64,000 bases of DNA from Prevotella sp. (GTDB taxonomy: Bacteria > Bacteroidota > Bacteroidia > Bacteroidales > Bacteroidaceae): contig JAEEQB010000016.1 of the NCBI GenBank assembly GCA_016285075.1, forward strand, positions 1 to 64,000, read 5' to 3'. Shown piece after piece: positions 43,426 to 51,935 of the stretch. How positions within the stretch are numbered: position 1 is the first letter of the stretch; each line of letters begins with the position of its first letter. The notes under the pieces were generated by a model that saw nothing but the letters and a program-made list of their open reading frames with translations, was not told where the DNA came from and searched no databases. The translations under genes and the position numbers were made by a program.

Positions 43426-43851
43426 ATGTTCATCAAGAAACTCTTTGAAAAACTCAAGGAAGCTCATCAGGAACGCAAGTACCAGAAAGAGGAGGAGTAT
43501 TTCAAGCGTACCTCCAACAAGTATTATCGGCCTGATGATGAGGACAAGCCAAAGTTTTCTGATGACTATTTCAAAAGCAGTGACGATGAGGCTACTCGCA
43601 AGGAGCGTGAACAGCGTGAGCAGAAAGCCCGTGAACAGGTGGAGCGTCGGGTAAAAGGCGAACAACCCGGTTCTGGGCAGAGCGGTTCTTACAGGTCTGG
43701 CGGTAATGATGCAACTGAAGAACAGTCTGATGAACGGCGTATGAAGTTCTCCAATGGCATTACCATCATTGACGATCGTGATCCTTCTCGTGTACAGAGA
43801 AAAATATTCGCCCCCAATGAGGGCGAATACACTGAGTTTGAGGAGTGTTGA
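43426..43851 (+). CDS. Hypothetical hydrophilic protein following pssA
   Basis: The 141-residue protein is very hydrophilic, with a basic helical start (FIKKLFEKLKEAHQERKYQKEEEYF), a low-complexity centre (KEREQREQKAREQVERR; GSGQSGSYRSGG) and a more ordered end (MKFSNGITIIDDRDPSRVQRKIF). It has no membrane helix. In related genomes a small DUF4834-type gene often follows pssA, and the C-terminal part would fit, but I am not sure. It lies 18 bases after pssA. A 9-bp stem (TATTCGCCC/GGGCGAATA) lies inside its last codons (43804-43829). Confidence 0.65.
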   Translation: MFIKKLFEKLKEAHQERKYQKEEEYFKRTSNKYYRPDDEDKPKFSDDYFKSSDDEATRKEREQREQKAREQVERRVKGEQPGSGQSGSYRSGGNDATEEQSDERRMKFSNGITIIDDRDPSRVQRKIFAPNEGEYTEFEEC

Positions 43852-43956
43852 TTCATTGTCCGTCAGTGGTCAACGCCTTTCAACCCGAATCGGTCATTTG
43901 CGTAATGATGAAAACAGCTTGTTGGCGCATAACAGCCCAATGGTGCCGATCTGGGT

Positions 43957-44667
43957 TCAATTGTGTACTAACGTACCAATCTCTACCCCTTCCATTACCT
44001 TCTTTAGGTTTCCTACGATGTCCATGTTAAACACATAGATAGGCAGGTTGTTGTCTTGGCACATGCAGATGGCGGTGAGATCCATCACCTTCAGTCCTCG
44101 CGCGAGTACCTCTTTGTAAGTAATCTCATCGAACTTCGTTGCAGTAGGGTCTTTTTCCGGGTCGGCGGTATATACACCATCCACACGCGTACCTTTTAAC
44201 ATGACGTCGGCTTCAATTTCTATGCCACGCAGTGAACTGCCTGTGTCGGTAGTGAAATAGGGTGAACCAGTTCCTGCAGAGAAGATGCAGACGTAGCCCT
44301 GTTCCATTGCTTCAATGGCACGCCATTTCGTATAGAATTCGCCTATCGGTTCCATGCGGATGGCGGTCAGCACCTTGTTCTTCACCCCTACAGCCCCTAA
44401 GGCTGAACTTAAGGCCAGCGAGTTGATGACTGTAGCGCACATGCCCATCTGGTCGCCTTTCACGCGGTCGAAGCCTTTCTGACTGCCGCTGAGCCCTCGG
44501 AAGATGTTGCCACCTCCAATCACGATGCCAATCTCGACACCCATTTCCTGCACTTCCTTGATTTGCCGTGCGTAGTCGCTCAGACGCTCCGGGTCAATTC
44601 CGTAGCCCTGTTTGCCCATCAGGCTCTCGCCCGAGAGCTTCAATAGAATTCTTTTAAATCTTGCCAT
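43957..44667 (-). CDS. pyrH: UMP kinase
   Basis: The enzyme phosphorylates UMP to UDP as a hexamer regulated by GTP and UTP. The 236-residue protein opens with FKRILLKLSGESLMG and has IGIVIGGGNIFRG, a DQMGMCATVINSLAL stretch and GTGSPYFTTDTGSSLRGIEI, all typical of bacterial PyrH (amino acid kinase fold). It lies 33 bases after birA on the same strand and is convergent with the pssA operon. Confidence 0.97.
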   Translation of the reverse strand: MARFKRILLKLSGESLMGKQGYGIDPERLSDYARQIKEVQEMGVEIGIVIGGGNIFRGLSGSQKGFDRVKGDQMGMCATVINSLALSSALGAVGVKNKVLTAIRMEPIGEFYTKWRAIEAMEQGYVCIFSAGTGSPYFTTDTGSSLRGIEIEADVMLKGTRVDGVYTADPEKDPTATKFDEITYKEVLARGLKVMDLTAICMCQDNNLPIYVFNMDIVGNLKKVMEGVEIGTLVHN

Positions 44668-44700
44668 TGCTTTTGTTTTTTCGTTATGACGTATATCATG

Positions 44701-45402
44701 TTATATCACAAATTGCACTTCTTTGAATGCGTAGCGTCGCAGCCTCCCGTCCTCGTCCGTCAAGAGGAGATGTCCGTCATCCTCCACATTGTGAATGGCA
44801 GCCATGAATGCACCGTCCTTGTCGGTATAGGGGTGGAAGCCGTTGCTGCGGTAGAGCATTGATCGGTATTGCTCGCGTACATCCTGTACATAGTACTTCT
44901 CGAACGATTGGAGTATGTCGCCCAACAGCTGTTCGGGGTCTGTCTCGTGTTCGCATATCTGCCAGAGCGACACTGGGTTGGGTGCATTGCTCCTGAACGC
45001 GCGTTGGTTCACATTCAGACCTACGCCGATGACGCATCTCCTGATGGTCGTTCCCTGAAGTGTGTTCTCTATGAGTATGCCACCAATCTTGCCGTTGCGC
45101 CAGTAGATGTCGTTGGGCCACTTGATGCTTAAGTCTCCGATGTGCTGTCCTAAAGCATCACAGATGGCCAGCGAGATGGCCATCGAGATGTGGAATTGCC
45201 TGTTGACCGCAATATCCGTCGGGTGAATCAGCACCGAGAACAGCAGGTTCTTGCCACGCTCGCTCTCCCAGCTGTTCGTTCCACATCCGCGACCCGCCGT
45301 CTGGTAGTCTGTCCACACCACCATGTCCTCTTCACCGCCGTAGTCTTTCACCCAGCGGTTCGTAGAGTCGGTCTCGTCTATATGTGTGATTCTGAAGTTC
45401 AT
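44701..45402 (-). CDS. birA: Biotin-[acetyl-CoA-carboxylase] ligase
   Basis: The enzyme attaches biotin to carboxylase subunits through biotinyl-AMP. The 233-residue protein has DETDSTNRWVKDY, the biotin/AMP loop TAGRGCGTNSWESERGKNLLFS and SIKWPNDIYWRNGKIGGILIE, plus the small C-terminal SH3-like domain. It lacks the N-terminal winged helix of E. coli BirA, so it is a ligase only and not a repressor. A promoter lies just ahead of it; pyrH follows. Confidence 0.95.
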   Translation of the reverse strand: MNFRITHIDETDSTNRWVKDYGGEEDMVVWTDYQTAGRGCGTNSWESERGKNLLFSVLIHPTDIAVNRQFHISMAISLAICDALGQHIGDLSIKWPNDIYWRNGKIGGILIENTLQGTTIRRCVIGVGLNVNQRAFRSNAPNPVSLWQICEHETDPEQLLGDILQSFEKYYVQDVREQYRSMLYRSNGFHPYTDKDGAFMAAIHNVEDDGHLLLTDEDGRLRRYAFKEVQFVI

Positions 45403-45412
45403 TTTCTAACTG

Positions 45413-45444
45413 CAAAGTTAGTCATTTTTTGATGAAAACGGCAA
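45413..45444 (-). promoter_or_regulatory. Promoter of birA-pyrH
   Basis: On the minus strand TTG (45444-45442), 21 bases, TAACTTTG (45420-45413), 11 bases before the birA ATG, implying a very short leader. Confidence 0.6.
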
Positions 45445-45526
45445 GAAAACCCGCAAAAATAGTGGCAATAGGGAATTTTTCCTTAAGAATAGGGAAATTC
45501 CCTGCTCGGGTATTGAAAAATATTCG

Positions 45527-45534
45527 CATCTTTG
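45527..45534 (+). promoter_or_regulatory. -7 box of the SIMPL-protein gene
   Basis: CATCTTTG, a one-base variant of TAnnTTTG, followed by CAGCG, 28 bases before the ATG. No clear -33 box. Confidence 0.4.
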
Positions 45535-45562
45535 CAGCGTTTTTAGTTTTAGTTTAATAGAT

Positions 45563-46273
45563 ATGGCTATGAAAGAGAACAAAATGATTGGAGCTGCCCT
45601 CATTGCTTTGGGCATTGTGTGCTTAGGTTGGTTCATCAAGGCAGGTATCGACGACTTTGCCAACAAGGACCGGAAGGTAAATGTAAAAGGCCTTGCTGAG
45701 CAGGAAGTAGCTGCCGACAAGGTCACGTGGCCCATTGTCTCAAAAGAACTGGGCAATGATCTGCCCAGTCTGTATGACCGGATTGGGGTGACGCAGGGCA
45801 AGATCAAGGCTTTCCTCCTGCGTAGTGGAATCAAGGAGTCGGAAATGACCATCAACGCTCCTGCCGTGTTGGACATGCAGGCTCGCGAATATAGCGACAA
45901 CAACAAGCCTTATCGCTATATTGTGACTTCTGTCATCACTGTCACTTCTCAGGATGTTGACAAGGTACGTGGCATCATTGCCCGTCAGGGTGATTTGCTG
46001 AAGGAGGGCGTTGCCATCGTCGACGGAGGTTATGAGAATCCGGTGAAGTACGAGTTGGTTTCGTTTAAGGAACTGAAGCCCAAGATGATGCAGGAGGCTA
46101 TTGAGAATGCAGAGAAGACTGCTCAGCAGTTTGCCGAGAACAGCCATTCCAAGTTGGATAAGATTGTCAGTGCCGACCAGGGACAGTTCTCTATTGACAA
46201 CCGTGACGACAACACTCCTTTTATTAAAAAGGTTCGTGTAGTGACCACTGTGACCTATTCGCTGAAAGATTGA
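45563..46273 (+). CDS. SIMPL-domain (DUF541) membrane-anchored protein
   Basis: The 236-residue protein has one N-terminal membrane helix (about residues 8-26) and then an exported SIMPL domain: [20 protein letters not shown], the central NAPAVLDMQ and the C-terminal [27 protein letters not shown] proteins form ring assemblies in the periplasm; their role is not well defined. The family length is normal. It appears monocistronic, with a long repeat array downstream and divergent from birA. Confidence 0.85.
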   Translation: MAMKENKMIGAALIALGIVCLGWFIKAGIDDFANKDRKVNVKGLAEQEVAADKVTWPIVSKELGNDLPSLYDRIGVTQGKIKAFLLRSGIKESEMTINAPAVLDMQAREYSDNNKPYRYIVTSVITVTSQDVDKVRGIIARQGDLLKEGVAIVDGGYENPVKYELVSFKELKPKMMQEAIENAEKTAQQFAENSHSKLDKIVSADQGQFSIDNRDDNTPFIKKVRVVTTVTYSLKD

Positions 46274-46324
46274 ACCACGCGTTCTGATCGTCCTAATCCC
46301 CTTCAATCAGTCGAAAGTCTAGAT

Positions 46325-46547
46325 CCTAGTAAGTGAACGTCGTTCTCCCAGTAAGTGAACGTCGTTCTCCTAGTAAGTGAACGGCGCTCACCTAGTAAGT
46401 GAACGTCGTTCTCCCAGTAAGTGAACGGCGCTCTCCCAGTAAGTGAACGTCGTTCTCCTAGTAAGTGAACGGCGTTCTCCTAGTAAGTGAATGGCGCTCA
46501 CCTAGTAAGTGAACGGCGCTCTCCCAGTAAGAGAAACCTCCCTTGGA
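46325..46547 (+). repeat. Ten-unit array with exact 22-bp period
   Basis: AGTAAG begins at 46328 and recurs every 22 bases to 46526. Units follow YCYAGTAAGTGAACGKCGYTC with four variable positions; the tenth has changed to AGTAAGAGAAACCTCC. The copies mix two main variants (GTCGTTCT and GGCGCTCA/T). The following block is shared with 5750-5835. Non-coding. Confidence 0.92.
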
Positions 46548-46715
46548 AAAGAGAGGCTTCTCTTTGTGAAGGTTCTGCCTTTGGCCAGTGCTCCGTGGGT
46601 GCTCATACCCGATTTGAAACGATAGTCCAGACAGCAATAGACTGAATCCGCACTTCTGTTTCTCGCGAACTGCGTTAATCTTCCATAATAAAGATGAAAG
46701 CTCAACAATTTTTCG

Positions 46716-46723
46716 TAATTTTG
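46716..46723 (+). promoter_or_regulatory. -7 box of the transpeptidase gene
   Basis: TAATTTTG followed by CAGCAG, 66 bases before the ATG. The -33 element is unclear. Confidence 0.45.
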
Positions 46724-46789
46724 CAGCAGCATTGAGGTTAATATGGGAAAGAAGAACGCGTTAGGAGCGAGCAAAAATATACAGTCAAT

Positions 46790-47911
46790 ATGAGAACAAT
46801 GATGAGTGCGCTGTTTGTCTGGACCTTGTTGCTGACTGCAGCACCGGCCATGGCACAAGGACTTCCGACAGACGGTCCTTTGACCATCCGTCCCATGCTG
46901 CAGCAGCTGGGAGAACGCTTGCTGAAAGGTAAGACCGGCAGCATTGTTGCCATTGATCCTGAGAACGGTGAGATCATCTGTCTGGCAACGAATACGCCTC
47001 ATGGATATGATGTTCATCAGGCCATCGGCAAACCTCAGGCTCCCGGCTCTACTTTCAAGACTGCTCAAGCCCTGACCCTTTTGTCAGAAGGCATCGTTAC
47101 TCCTGATACCAGGATGGAATGTAATAGTGGCATCACTGACGGAAATATCAAGGTAGGCTGCCACAAGCATCGTTCGCCATTGGATCTGAAAGACGCATTG
47201 GCGCAAAGTTGCAACACCTGGTTTATCGTGAACTTCGGTTCGATGATCAACGATGGTTTTATGTACGAGTCAAAGGACGAGGCCATCACCATCTGGCGCA
47301 GCTACATGCAGTCGATGGGGCTGGGTGGTCCTATGCATATCGACATAGCAGGAGAACAAGGCGGACTGTTGGCCGGTGCCGACTATCTGAACCGCCGCTA
47401 TAAGGATGGATGGGATGGGAAAACCATTTGGTGGGCTGGTATGGGACAGGGCGATGTGACGTGTACACCTTTGCAGCTCTGTAACCTTGCCGTTACCATA
47501 GCAAATCGCGGATGGTACTACGTGCCGCATATTCACAAGAACACCAAGAACCAGCGCTATCTGACCAAACGACAGACAAAGGTGGCAAAAGAAGCCTATG
47601 CTCCGGTGATTGAAGGCATGCGCCTTGCTGTGGAGAAAGGAACAGCCACCAGCATCAAGACATCCTATCCCATCTGCGGCAAGACAGGTACAATCGAGAA
47701 TCCCGGTGAAGACCATTCCGCCTTTATTGCCTTTGCCCCAATGAACAATCCCAGGATAGCCGTTGCGGTCTATGTAGAGCATGGTGGCTTTGGTGCAGAC
47801 CTTGCTGCTCCGATGGCTGGACTTGTCATCGAAGCATACCTGAAAGGGAAGCTCTCTACTGCGTCAGAGGGTAAAGCCAAACGCATTGAGGAAAAAAAGG
47901 TTGGAAAATGA
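46790..47911 (+). CDS. Short exported penicillin-binding-type transpeptidase
   Basis: The 373-residue protein has a cleavable-looking signal (MRTMMSALFVWTLLLTAAPAMA) and a single transpeptidase domain with all three catalytic motifs: S87-T-F-K90, S140-C-N142 and K298-T-G-T301. It would crosslink or trim peptidoglycan, or bind beta-lactam. The sequence is most like PBP2/MrdA (PQAPGSTFK; GQGDVTCTPLQLCNLAVTIANRG) but the N-terminal dimerisation domain and the membrane anchor of PBP2 (about 250 residues) are absent. It is therefore a lone domain and possibly periplasmic. A full mrdA should be sought elsewhere in the genome. Confidence 0.88.
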   Translation: MRTMMSALFVWTLLLTAAPAMAQGLPTDGPLTIRPMLQQLGERLLKGKTGSIVAIDPENGEIICLATNTPHGYDVHQAIGKPQAPGSTFKTAQALTLLSEGIVTPDTRMECNSGITDGNIKVGCHKHRSPLDLKDALAQSCNTWFIVNFGSMINDGFMYESKDEAITIWRSYMQSMGLGGPMHIDIAGEQGGLLAGADYLNRRYKDGWDGKTIWWAGMGQGDVTCTPLQLCNLAVTIANRGWYYVPHIHKNTKNQRYLTKRQTKVAKEAYAPVIEGMRLAVEKGTATSIKTSYPICGKTGTIENPGEDHSAFIAFAPMNNPRIAVAVYVEHGGFGADLAAPMAGLVIEAYLKGKLSTASEGKAKRIEEKKVGK

Positions 47912-47946
47912 TCGTTCCTTCGTGTAGACGATTCATGTTTCCAACC
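47899..47946. terminator. Inverted repeat between convergent genes
   Basis: GGTTGGAAA...TTTCCAACC with an inner ATGATCGT/ACGATTCAT pairing, spanning the transpeptidase stop codon and ending near the receptor gene stop. A likely bidirectional terminator, though the T-tracts are short. Confidence 0.6.
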
Positions 47947-47961
47947 CCTTCTAATCATTCA

Positions 47962-50841
47962 TCACCTGCGGTCGCGATTGCCCCATTTCTTGTCGTAACG
48001 TCCTTCTGTATCGACTTTACCTCCAAACATGTTCAAGCGATAACGTACATGAAGCATGGCGTAGGAGTTGATGCTGTTGTAGCGGGTGTCGCTGCGCCCG
48101 TTGGCATTGACCCAACGTTCATAGTTGCTCTGCTGTCCGAGAAGGTCGTAGAAGTTGAGCGCCACGATCAGCGTCTTGCTCTTGAGGAACGACTTGGAGA
48201 GCTGTCCATTCCAGATGAGCTCGTTGGTGTTGCTCGATGGGTCATTGTAGCCACGGCGGCTGTTTTCATGCAGATTGGTTGAGAATTCAAATCCCATGGG
48301 CAGCCGCAGCATGACCTGTCCGCCATAGCTGAAGCGCCAGGTATCGAGGTCGGCCGAAGGCTGAAGCTCATTGCGTGAGTGCTGATAGTTCACGTTGCCA
48401 TCGATGGTCACTTCCAACCAGTCGTTGCGGAAGCTGAGGTTCAGCCGTTGATTCACGTTGGTGGTGCGTGTGGTATTCTTCTGAGCGTCAGCCTGTTTCT
48501 GCGCTACGTAGCTCACGTAGTTGTTGTAACGCAGACGCGTATCACTTCCTATATTCCAATGGGCGGCCGAGTCGAGGGCAGTGTTGAAGTTGAAGCCTCC
48601 GTCGGCGTTCCAGTTGCCGTTGATGTTCTCCGGACGGGAAGTGCTTCCACCGGTGGTCGAGTCATAACGCACGAGGTTGGAGATGGAGTTCTGGATATGG
48701 CGGTAGTTACCATAGAGCACGATGCTGCGCTTGTACTTCTGGATATAATTCTTATAGTAGACATTGAGCGAATTGGTGAACTGAGGCTTCAGTCCGGGGT
48801 TACCCTGAGTGATATAGAGTGGGTTCGAGTCATCGGTAATGTCGAGCAGCTGGGTGATGTCAGGCTGGCGTGTGTCACCTCGGTAGTGCAGCCAGATGTC
48901 GTGCTGGTCACTGAACTTGTAGTGGAAATCGACGGTTGGAGTGAGATTGGTCACATGACGCACCGTGTCGACATAGATGCCTCGATAATCCTGAATGAAA
49001 TTGGAGTGCTGCGGCTGGATGAGGAAACCCACGTTGTAGTCGTACTCCTCTTGCCAATGGCGCAGTGTGAGCCTCATGTTATGAGTATAGTTCTTATACT
49101 CGGAGTAACGGCTCAGGTTCTTGTCGAGGTAATTGTCGAGCGGTGTGAGTTCACCGATCCATGGATCCCATTCACGATAGACAGGTACGATGCCTTCAAA
49201 GGGATTCTGGCTGAGGTTACTGAAATCGTAGGTCTGACGGTCGCTCTTGTTCTGGTTGTATCGCAACTCATAGTTGAACTGCAGATGAGCACCCTTCCAG
49301 AGCGGCTCGCTGTAGTTGGCACTGAGCACATAGCCGCTGTTGTCGCTGGGGGTGGTGTTGTACCGGGAGGTGAAGAAAGTGGAGTCGTTGCCTGCCTGGT
49401 TCTTCACCTGATACAGGTAAACCTCATTGTCAGAAGCATTCCGGTTTTCGTTGTCACCCATACTGCCTTCCAAACGCAAGGTGACATTGCGCCCTTTTGG
49501 ATTCAGACGTCTGTAGAACTGCAGCATTCCCCATACGTTTTTGTTCTCGCCATAGCTCAGACTGGCGCCTTTGTTGCGGTTGACAATGTGTGAGGCGAGC
49601 GGTGAAAGGTTGCCTAAGGGGTCGTCTGTGAATAGATAGGGGTCGGCATTGAAAGTAGCAGAGGAAGAAGTGGAGGTTCCGTCGCTGGTGCCGATGCCAC
49701 CGTTGGCGCGCAGCAGGATATTGGTCAGCGTGTCGGGTTTCCACTCCACACGTATATTGCCATTCCAGTTATCGCTGCGGGAGAGGCTCTTGGAATTACT
49801 ATTGGAAAAAGTGCGATAGTCCTGACTGTAGAAGTTCTCGCTGGCGTTCTCGTTCTCGTTGTCACCGTCACGGTGGTTCCAACGCACGCTCGCATCCATC
49901 TTCAGCTTCTTACCGTCATCGTAGTTGAGGTTGGTTCCCAACATCTTACGGGCATTCAGACCACGGCGGTTCCACCATCCTGCATTCTCCTCCTTATTGT
50001 TCAGATTACCCATGAGCACCAGTCGCATCTTGTCTGTAAAGCTGCTGCCCATGCCACGTGAGGCGTAACGGTGCTCAGTACCACCTGCCAGGTCAATGTT
50101 GGTCATGTAGCCTCGGTTCATGCCTTTCTTGATGGTGAAATCAAGCACTGTCTCCTTATTTCCGTCTTCAATACCGGTAATGCGGGCCTGGTCGCTCTGC
50201 TGGTCGTAGAACTTCACATTCTGGATGATGCTGACAGGCAGGTTCTTCAGGGCTGTCTCCACATCGCCCAGCATGAATTCCTTGCCGTCGAGCAGTATTT
50301 TCTGCACCTGTTTGCCATTGACGGTGATATTCCCATCTTCGTCAACCTCGGCTCCTGGCATTCGCTTGATCAGTTCCTCAATAGGTGAACCTTCCGGTGT
50401 GCGGTAGGCATCAGGATTATAGACCAATGTGTCCTTCTTGACAATGACCTGTGCAGCGCGGCCAGTAACCACGGTCTCCTTTAGCAGGACCGCATCGGAC
50501 GACATGAGCAGATCGCCCAGTTCCACACTCTGATTGCGTCGCAAAGTCACCTCGCGCTCAATGGGCTGGAAACCCACCGAGGAGACTTTCAGCCGATAGA
50601 TACCGTTAGCAGGAGCCTCGACCGAGAAGTTACCACGGAGGTCAGTCACCGTGCCACCCACGAAAGTGCTATCCTTTTGCCGGAACAGTTGTACTGTTGC
50701 CTGCGCCAAAGGTTCTTTCAGCTCTGCATCCTGCACGGTGCCGCTGACACTCAGTCCGCGGTCGTCTGATTCTGTTTGTGCGTGGATGCTGACTAATGCC
50801 AGCATCCACAAGGTTAATGTCACTACAGATTGTCTTAACAT
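47962..50841 (-). CDS. TonB-dependent-type outer-membrane receptor with carboxypeptidase-like N-domain
   Basis: The 959-residue protein has a signal peptide (MLRQSVVTLTLWMLALVSIHA), a carboxypeptidase-regulatory-like domain (VSGTVQDAELKEPLAQATVQLF), a plug (PEGSPIEELIKRMPGAEVDEDGNITVNGKQV) and a large barrel of the OMP_b-brl_3 kind (TNIDLAGGTEHRYASRG; GNPGLKPQFTNSLNVYYKNY). This family differs from SusC and lacks a SusD partner. It may import small molecules or peptides; the substrate is unknown. The gene lies 34 bases after the epimerase gene with no promoter between, so it seems to be the last gene of the LacI-GH9 unit. Confidence 0.9.
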   Translation of the reverse strand: MLRQSVVTLTLWMLALVSIHAQTESDDRGLSVSGTVQDAELKEPLAQATVQLFRQKDSTFVGGTVTDLRGNFSVEAPANGIYRLKVSSVGFQPIEREVTLRRNQSVELGDLLMSSDAVLLKETVVTGRAAQVIVKKDTLVYNPDAYRTPEGSPIEELIKRMPGAEVDEDGNITVNGKQVQKILLDGKEFMLGDVETALKNLPVSIIQNVKFYDQQSDQARITGIEDGNKETVLDFTIKKGMNRGYMTNIDLAGGTEHRYASRGMGSSFTDKMRLVLMGNLNNKEENAGWWNRRGLNARKMLGTNLNYDDGKKLKMDASVRWNHRDGDNENENASENFYSQDYRTFSNSNSKSLSRSDNWNGNIRVEWKPDTLTNILLRANGGIGTSDGTSTSSSATFNADPYLFTDDPLGNLSPLASHIVNRNKGASLSYGENKNVWGMLQFYRRLNPKGRNVTLRLEGSMGDNENRNASDNEVYLYQVKNQAGNDSTFFTSRYNTTPSDNSGYVLSANYSEPLWKGAHLQFNYELRYNQNKSDRQTYDFSNLSQNPFEGIVPVYREWDPWIGELTPLDNYLDKNLSRYSEYKNYTHNMRLTLRHWQEEYDYNVGFLIQPQHSNFIQDYRGIYVDTVRHVTNLTPTVDFHYKFSDQHDIWLHYRGDTRQPDITQLLDITDDSNPLYITQGNPGLKPQFTNSLNVYYKNYIQKYKRSIVLYGNYRHIQNSISNLVRYDSTTGGSTSRPENINGNWNADGGFNFNTALDSAAHWNIGSDTRLRYNNYVSYVAQKQADAQKNTTRTTNVNQRLNLSFRNDWLEVTIDGNVNYQHSRNELQPSADLDTWRFSYGGQVMLRLPMGFEFSTNLHENSRRGYNDPSSNTNELIWNGQLSKSFLKSKTLIVALNFYDLLGQQSNYERWVNANGRSDTRYNSINSYAMLHVRYRLNMFGGKVDTEGRYDKKWGNRDRR

Positions 50842-50875
50842 CTTTATATGATCGTTTTGTGTAAGGTAGTTTGAT

Positions 50876-51901
50876 TCAGTCCATCTTCATTGCGGTCTTG
50901 GCCTGCTCTTGTGCTGCGATGACGCGGTCGCTCCATTGGTCAAATTCCGGGTCTTCTACCTGGAGCTCCGGATGTGCGAGTATATAGTCGACACAGCGGC
51001 GGACACCCTCGTCGAAACGGGTTGTGGCCTGGAAACCGGGGACGGCGCGCTTCAGCTTTGAACAGTCGAAGACAACGGTAACGGCCTTGTCACCAATCAG
51101 ATTGCCTGTCAGGTCATAGTCCTTGGGACAGACTGCTGCAAGGAAGTCGGAAGCTACATGATACAGGTGAGGGTTCACGCCAAGCGCCTGTGCCACACTC
51201 TCGTAGATCTGGTTCCATGTCAGCTGTTCATCGCTCATAATCTGGAATGCTTCGCCGATGGCCTTCGGATTGCCAAGCAGACCGATGAATCCACGTGCGA
51301 AGTCCTCGTTCCATGTCAGCGTCCAAAGAGAACTGCCATCGCCGTGCACCAGCACGGGCTTGCCTTCCAGCATACGCTTCAGCACGGGCCATGAGCCCTT
51401 AGGACCATGGATGCTCACGGGAACGTAGCGTTCACAATAAGTGTGGCTGGGGCGGATAATGGTCACGGGGAATCCGTTTTCGCGGTACTCCTTCATCAAC
51501 AGCTCCTCGCAGGCTATTTTGTTGCGCGAATACTCCCAATAGGGGTTAGCCAACGAAGTGCCCTCGGTGATGACATGGCTTGCAGCAGGTTTGTTATAGG
51601 CCGAAGCCGATGAAATGTAGACATACTGACGGGTGCGTCCACGGAAGAGCCGTATGTCGCGCTCCACCTGTGATGGCAAGAAACCGATGAACTCGCAGAC
51701 AGCATCGAACGTTTCCGAGGGTAAACAACTAAGCACAGTGTCGGTATCGTCGATATCAGCAGTAATCTGTTTCACGCTCTCTGGTACTTCCTTCTTGCGG
51801 TTGCCACGATTCAGCAGCCACAATTCATGACCGCTCTCGGCCAATTGACGGGTAATGGCACTGCTGATGGTACCCGTTCCACCTATAATAAGTATTTTCA
51901 T
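50876..51901 (-). CDS. NAD-dependent epimerase/dehydratase family protein
   Basis: The 341-residue protein is an extended short-chain dehydrogenase. It opens with the Rossmann motif IGGTGTISSAI and has the active-site serine region YISSASAY and Y-S-R-N-K as the catalytic YxxxK. IIRPSHTYCERYVP and TWNEDFARGFIGLLGNP are typical of sugar-nucleotide or sugar-modifying members. The substrate is not evident. It lies 34 bases after the alcohol dehydrogenase gene and 34 before the receptor gene. In the context of a GH9 glycosidase it could act on a released sugar, but this is inference. Confidence 0.85.
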   Translation of the reverse strand: MKILIIGGTGTISSAITRQLAESGHELWLLNRGNRKKEVPESVKQITADIDDTDTVLSCLPSETFDAVCEFIGFLPSQVERDIRLFRGRTRQYVYISSASAYNKPAASHVITEGTSLANPYWEYSRNKIACEELLMKEYRENGFPVTIIRPSHTYCERYVPVSIHGPKGSWPVLKRMLEGKPVLVHGDGSSLWTLTWNEDFARGFIGLLGNPKAIGEAFQIMSDEQLTWNQIYESVAQALGVNPHLYHVASDFLAAVCPKDYDLTGNLIGDKAVTVVFDCSKLKRAVPGFQATTRFDEGVRRCVDYILAHPELQVEDPEFDQWSDRVIAAQEQAKTAMKMD

Positions 51902-51935
51902 CTTTTAAAAATAACTCCTGATTCTCTGTTCTTTA

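Noticed and set aside
43804..43829. Terminator after the pssA operon
   Set aside because: The stem lies inside the coding region and no T-run follows it.
46325..46547. CRISPR array
   Set aside because: Units are 22 bp directly in tandem with no unique spacers, and no cas gene is present.
48379..49593. A 404-codon plus-strand frame within the receptor gene
   Set aside because: It lies antisense in a clear TonB-dependent receptor gene and has random-looking composition; it is a codon-usage shadow.
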